Assembly: GCA_963970005.1 (NCBI GenBank)
Contig: CAXAMN010018890.1
Span: 731,572-795,571, forward strand
Direction of reading: 5' to 3'
Length of the DNA stretch: 64,000 nucleotides
From: Durusdinium trenchii
Lineage: Eukaryota; Sar; Dinophyceae; Suessiales; Symbiodiniaceae
The notes beneath the pieces were generated by a model. The model was not told the origin of the DNA. It saw nothing but the letters and a program-made list of their open reading frames with translations, and did no database searches. The translations under genes and the position numbers were made by a program. Of the stretch, positions 61,601-64,000 are shown in pieces (the first letter of the stretch is position 1; each line of letters starts with the position of its first letter).

Positions 61601-62935
61601 ACAAGTCTCTCCAAACCTCTTAGGCCAGAGATGAGACCTTTAGTCATTCAGCCTCATGAGGTGTCCTGGGCGGTTGAATGACTTCCTGGAGGGTGGCCAG
61701 GTGCGCTTGGACGCCGCCCGGGCCCAAGACGCCGCCCGAAGACTGAAGGCGCTCGCAGACTTCGGGGGTTTCAACCTGGGCTCAGCGGTCTTGGTAAAGA
61801 ATGATCACATATATTTTGGAGAAAGGCCTGATATACCCAAGCATCATAATTGTTACAGGAAATATTATACCCAATCAATACATACATATGGTCATATGTG
61901 GTCACAGCTGTTTGGCATGTGATCCACATCTTGGAGATGGCTTTGTCAAATCATAAGTAGACCACAGGGGTAGTTGACCTTTGACCAGTTGAAGGATCAT
62001 TTTCAGGCAGATGGTGGCGTTTGACCGGCCAGCCACTTCCAGCTGCTCGAACACCGACCACGGCACCGGTCCCGAGGTCTCTTGCTTGGTGTTGGATGAG
62101 GCCGACCGCATGCTTGACATGGGCCGCAGCCCGAGACGACCGCACACCATTGGCCATAATCACCCACGAAGACATGGACGTTTGGTTCTCCAAAATCAAT
62201 TTCAGACGAGCCACGAGCCCAACCGTTACTCCGTATCTTTTCAACATTGGTCAGGGGTTGTTTGACATTTCTCCATGCATTTCGAAGTGAGTTTTTGGCA
62301 CGGAATCGGTTTTAAAGGAGCACGGAATCCTCTACACATTCCACGTAGGGAATTGGACAGCATGTGCCATCCCGCTATGTTCCTGGGACCTCCTCTCTCC
62401 GAGCAGATCAAGGTTTTGAGCCTCAGATCCGCAAGATCTTGGCCAGGCAGCTGGGTGGTGAAGTGGGGGGTGAACTGAACTGATGATTTCATGGAAGTTG
62501 GGGGTCTCAAGTCTCAAGTCAACTGCCCCGTTTCCAGGAATGGGTAGTTCTCTAACTGCCGTCCGGCGTAAGGAATTGGTGGTCTCAACGGATGCCTGCA
62601 GGCTCACGCTGAGTCTTTGACGGGAAGGATGAAGACTGCTGGTTCAGGCATGACCTAGATTTCACCTTCAGCCCCCAAACTTTTGAGCCCCAACCCCACA
62701 AACCACCTTCGTACTTCGTTCGTTGCCAAACCACCTCAGCCGGATTCACGCCTCGTGCTCCGTTCCGGACCCGAGCGTCGCGCCGGTCGGCCGCGCAGCG
62801 TCGGCCGTCGTGGTTTGACGTCGCCGCGCGTCGCCCGCGGCGCCGGTGTCGGGGGCTCCATCGGGATGTCGTCCGGTTCCGAGGATCCCCCGGAATCGAC
62901 ACACGATGTTCTTCACGGCGACCTGGCCAAAGGAG
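50582..62935 (+). CDS. DEAD-box RNA helicase core, DDX5/Dbp2 type (3' end outside window)
   Basis: ATP-dependent RNA remodelling enzyme, expected in the nucleus. Exons: about 50582-50692 (YRAEIVVFTG...DDRPVQPVKINSF), 50980-51009 (FPYEIQEQF), 51226-51259 (Q motif region AGFPAPSQIQ), 51844-51876 (WPLALQGK), 52176-52200 and 52955-53008 (motif I AATGSGKT, split by an intron), 53821-53881, 54232-54271 (motif Ia SPTRELA), 54708-about 54788 (GG motif MYGGAPK), 60072-60101 (GVHTIVA), 61661-61715 (motif Ib CPGRLNDFLEGG), 62077-62122 (motif II VLDEADRMLDMG), 62413-62446 (FEPQIRKI), 62884-62935 (motif III region FFTATWPKE). Eleven junctions join in frame; the 50.7/51.0 and 54.8/60.1 junctions are unresolved. 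Motifs IV-VI and the second RecA domain lie beyond the right edge. Donors are mostly GC. Dead-end mutations are not seen. Confidence 0.92.
51732..51776. repeat. (TA)n-rich microsatellite
   Basis: Interrupted TA/TATG repeats in a helicase intron, just before exon 51844-51876. Confidence 0.9.
52339..52397. repeat. (TA)n microsatellite
   Basis: TA runs with short CA interruptions in the helicase intron that splits motif I. Confidence 0.9.
55665..56198. repeat. 126-bp tandem repeat, about four units
   Basis: GATGCTTGTTG recurs at 55711, 55836 and 55963 with a diverged copy near 56090; each unit also holds GCTGAGCCAAGGAGCAGGGC and ACACTAAACTTGATGTTACT. Spacing 125-127. Units are roughly 85-90 percent alike by eye. 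Confidence 0.85.
56700..57015. repeat. 62-80 bp GC-rich tandem repeat
   Basis: GGCTCTGTG(T/G)CCGGG followed by CTTGTCCTCCTCTTGCCCTT and CGCCGCGCCC recurs at 56739, 56819, 56881 and 56945. Because one strand translates to charged repeats, several long frames are open; these are not supported as genes. Confidence 0.85.
57733..57860 (+). pseudogene. J-domain (DnaJ-like) fragment with a one-base frameshift
   Basis: One frame reads KAAYRKMCLATHPDKG, matching helix II and the HPD loop of a J domain (Hsp70 co-chaperone). One extra G at about 57814 shifts the frame, after which DAFKVIQDAYAV follows, matching helix III (AF..I..AY.VL). Helix II, HPD and helix III are in the right order and spacing, so the match is unlikely to be chance. 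No start or flanking domains were found. It lies inside the large helicase intron, most likely a decayed insertion; a one-base sequencing error in a live nested gene is the alternative. Confidence 0.6.
58600..58694. repeat. (TCAA)n microsatellite
   Basis: TCAA/CAAT repeats with a few interruptions in the large helicase intron. Confidence 0.95.
60915..61213. repeat. Tandem duplication of about 110 bases
   Basis: ACTGGTCACCAGCTACTTTG at about 60999 recurs at about 61168; both copies are preceded by GAGTTGCATG.CACTGAAAAT and followed by GCCGACGT.GAGGCACAGGC. The copies are diverged by small indels. Intronic, in the helicase gene. Confidence 0.75.
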
Positions 62936-64000
62936 GCCCGCCCGGCCGGCGCGGCGACGTCCGGGGCTTTGCGACACGGTCTGAGACGACGACCGGTCGA
63001 CCGCGGTCTGAGACGACCCGAGACGCTCGTTTTGGGCCCAGCGCGGCGTCCTAACAGGTTCAACATGGGTCAACCGGTTGCCTTGGATTCTTGGGGAGTT
63101 GAGGTTTTGGGTTGACAGGAGCCAAGTTGCAGAGGAGTTTTTGGTTCGGGCATGGCACCATAGAAATGGTGGATGGGGGTCGAGCTAAGGCAGTGAGAAG
63201 ATGGTGACACAGGCTGAGTGTGTAGTGAAGAGATGCACTTTTGGGCCGTTAGACCGTTTATCAACCTGAATAGCAACACTGATGCCTAGCGGCCTAGCTG
63301 CCTAGCTTCTTGTGGGGTTCACCCTGGTGTGGTTGCCTGGAAGGTTGGGATATGTTATGTGGGGACAACTTGCGAAGTTTTGATCTCGATGAGTTCCAGT
63401 TGATTTCGAACCGGTTTGTCATCATCTTCACCTTCCATGACCTTCCAGGGCCTTCCCCAAGCTAGCTTGGGGCTAAAGCTTCGCAGCTTCGCAGCTTGCC
63501 GACTTCTCCCGAGCCACGAGCTGATGATCTCAGTCACTTCACGGCGTCACGAGCCCAACATCGACACGGGAAAGGCTTTGCTGTCTTCATCGAAAGCATC
63601 GACAGGTTCGAAACCTCGCGGGCGACATCCTCTACCATCCCTACAAGGCACTGATCTGTGGGGTGGGAGTGAGAAGATCCTGTGAGTGGGGTGGGATTAT
63701 TTATATACCTTCAAATCATCAAGTGATATCAAGTCAATTTGAGATAGATGAAATGGTGTCAGCGAGCTACATTAAGAAAAGGATAACACAGTTGCAGCAA
63801 TTCTCCAACTCTGTTTTGTTACTTCTGTTATATTTTTGCCAAACCGCATTATTACACACACACACATATATATATATATACATTGATATATGTATATGTT
63901 TGCTGTCATTTTGTTATCATTATATATCATTATGATATCCCCTGCCGAAAAAAACCTTATAGAATCTGGGAGGTCAAGCTCAAAATGACCATCAGATTTT
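62936..64000. other. Right end, after the last recognised helicase exon
   Basis: A GC-rich patch at 62936-63060 stays open after motif III but reads as low-quality arginine-rich sequence, so it is probably intron. A short frame at about 63059-63085 (FNMGQPVAL) could be the next helicase exon (the family has a NIG..L stretch there) but is too short to be sure. Simple TA repeat at 63860-63880. Patch 63500-63670 is open but unrecognised. Confidence 0.4.

Noticed and set aside
63590-63625. Possible tRNA T-arm (GGTTCGAAACC)
   Set aside because: No acceptor, D or anticodon stems at proper distance; no convincing tRNA or rRNA gene anywhere in the window.

Overview
The window reads as nuclear DNA of a dinoflagellate, probably a Symbiodiniaceae-like alga, although the exact genus cannot be fixed from sequence alone. 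The case rests on gene structure. Coding sequence occurs as very short GC-rich exons (25 to 125 bases) in long introns. Across 45 introns that I could place by reading frame and protein family, only about 12 have a GT donor; about 23 have GC and about 10 have GA. All have AG acceptors, and 43 of 45 exons begin with G after the acceptor. This AG|G pattern with relaxed donors is typical of dinoflagellates. All recognised host genes lie on the + strand, again a dinoflagellate habit (unidirectional gene clusters).

Layout. 48-2270: the 3' five exons of an actin gene, cut by the left edge. 2.3-6.6 kb: no recognised gene, a few exon-like patches on the - strand. 6.6-7.9 kb: a decayed Ty1/copia retroelement on the - strand. 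9-11.9 kb: exon-like patches of unknown genes. 12.24-12.79 kb: a large A/T-rich inverted repeat. 13764-14291 and 14451-16085: two intronless genes, an N-terminally acylated EF-hand protein and a 544-residue protein with a TIR-like domain plus six ankyrin repeats. 18631-34918: a gene of about 19 exons for an FG-repeat protein of about 736 residues (nucleoporin-like); its largest exon is a 42-bp minisatellite coding for FG units. 35954-44183: a complete 13-exon homocysteine S-methyltransferase gene (326 residues). 50.6-62.9 kb and beyond: the core of a DDX5/Dbp2-type DEAD-box RNA helicase, at least 14 exons, running off the right edge.

Introns and spacers carry most of the repeats: a 76-bp CTAGTAGC minisatellite with dispersed copies, 126-bp and 64-bp tandem arrays, simple repeats, perfect short hairpins, and relics of a J-domain gene and a retroelement. 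Two 10-N assembly gaps sit inside repeat arrays, so true copy number is unknown there.

The genes are housekeeping or signalling functions with no evident shared pathway: cytoskeleton, calcium/ankyrin signalling, nuclear pore, methionine synthesis, RNA remodelling. The least familiar items are the FG protein with its N-terminal helical module and the TIR-like/ankyrin protein next to the EF-hand gene. Gene models were built by eye without transcript data, so individual junctions may be off by a few bases.
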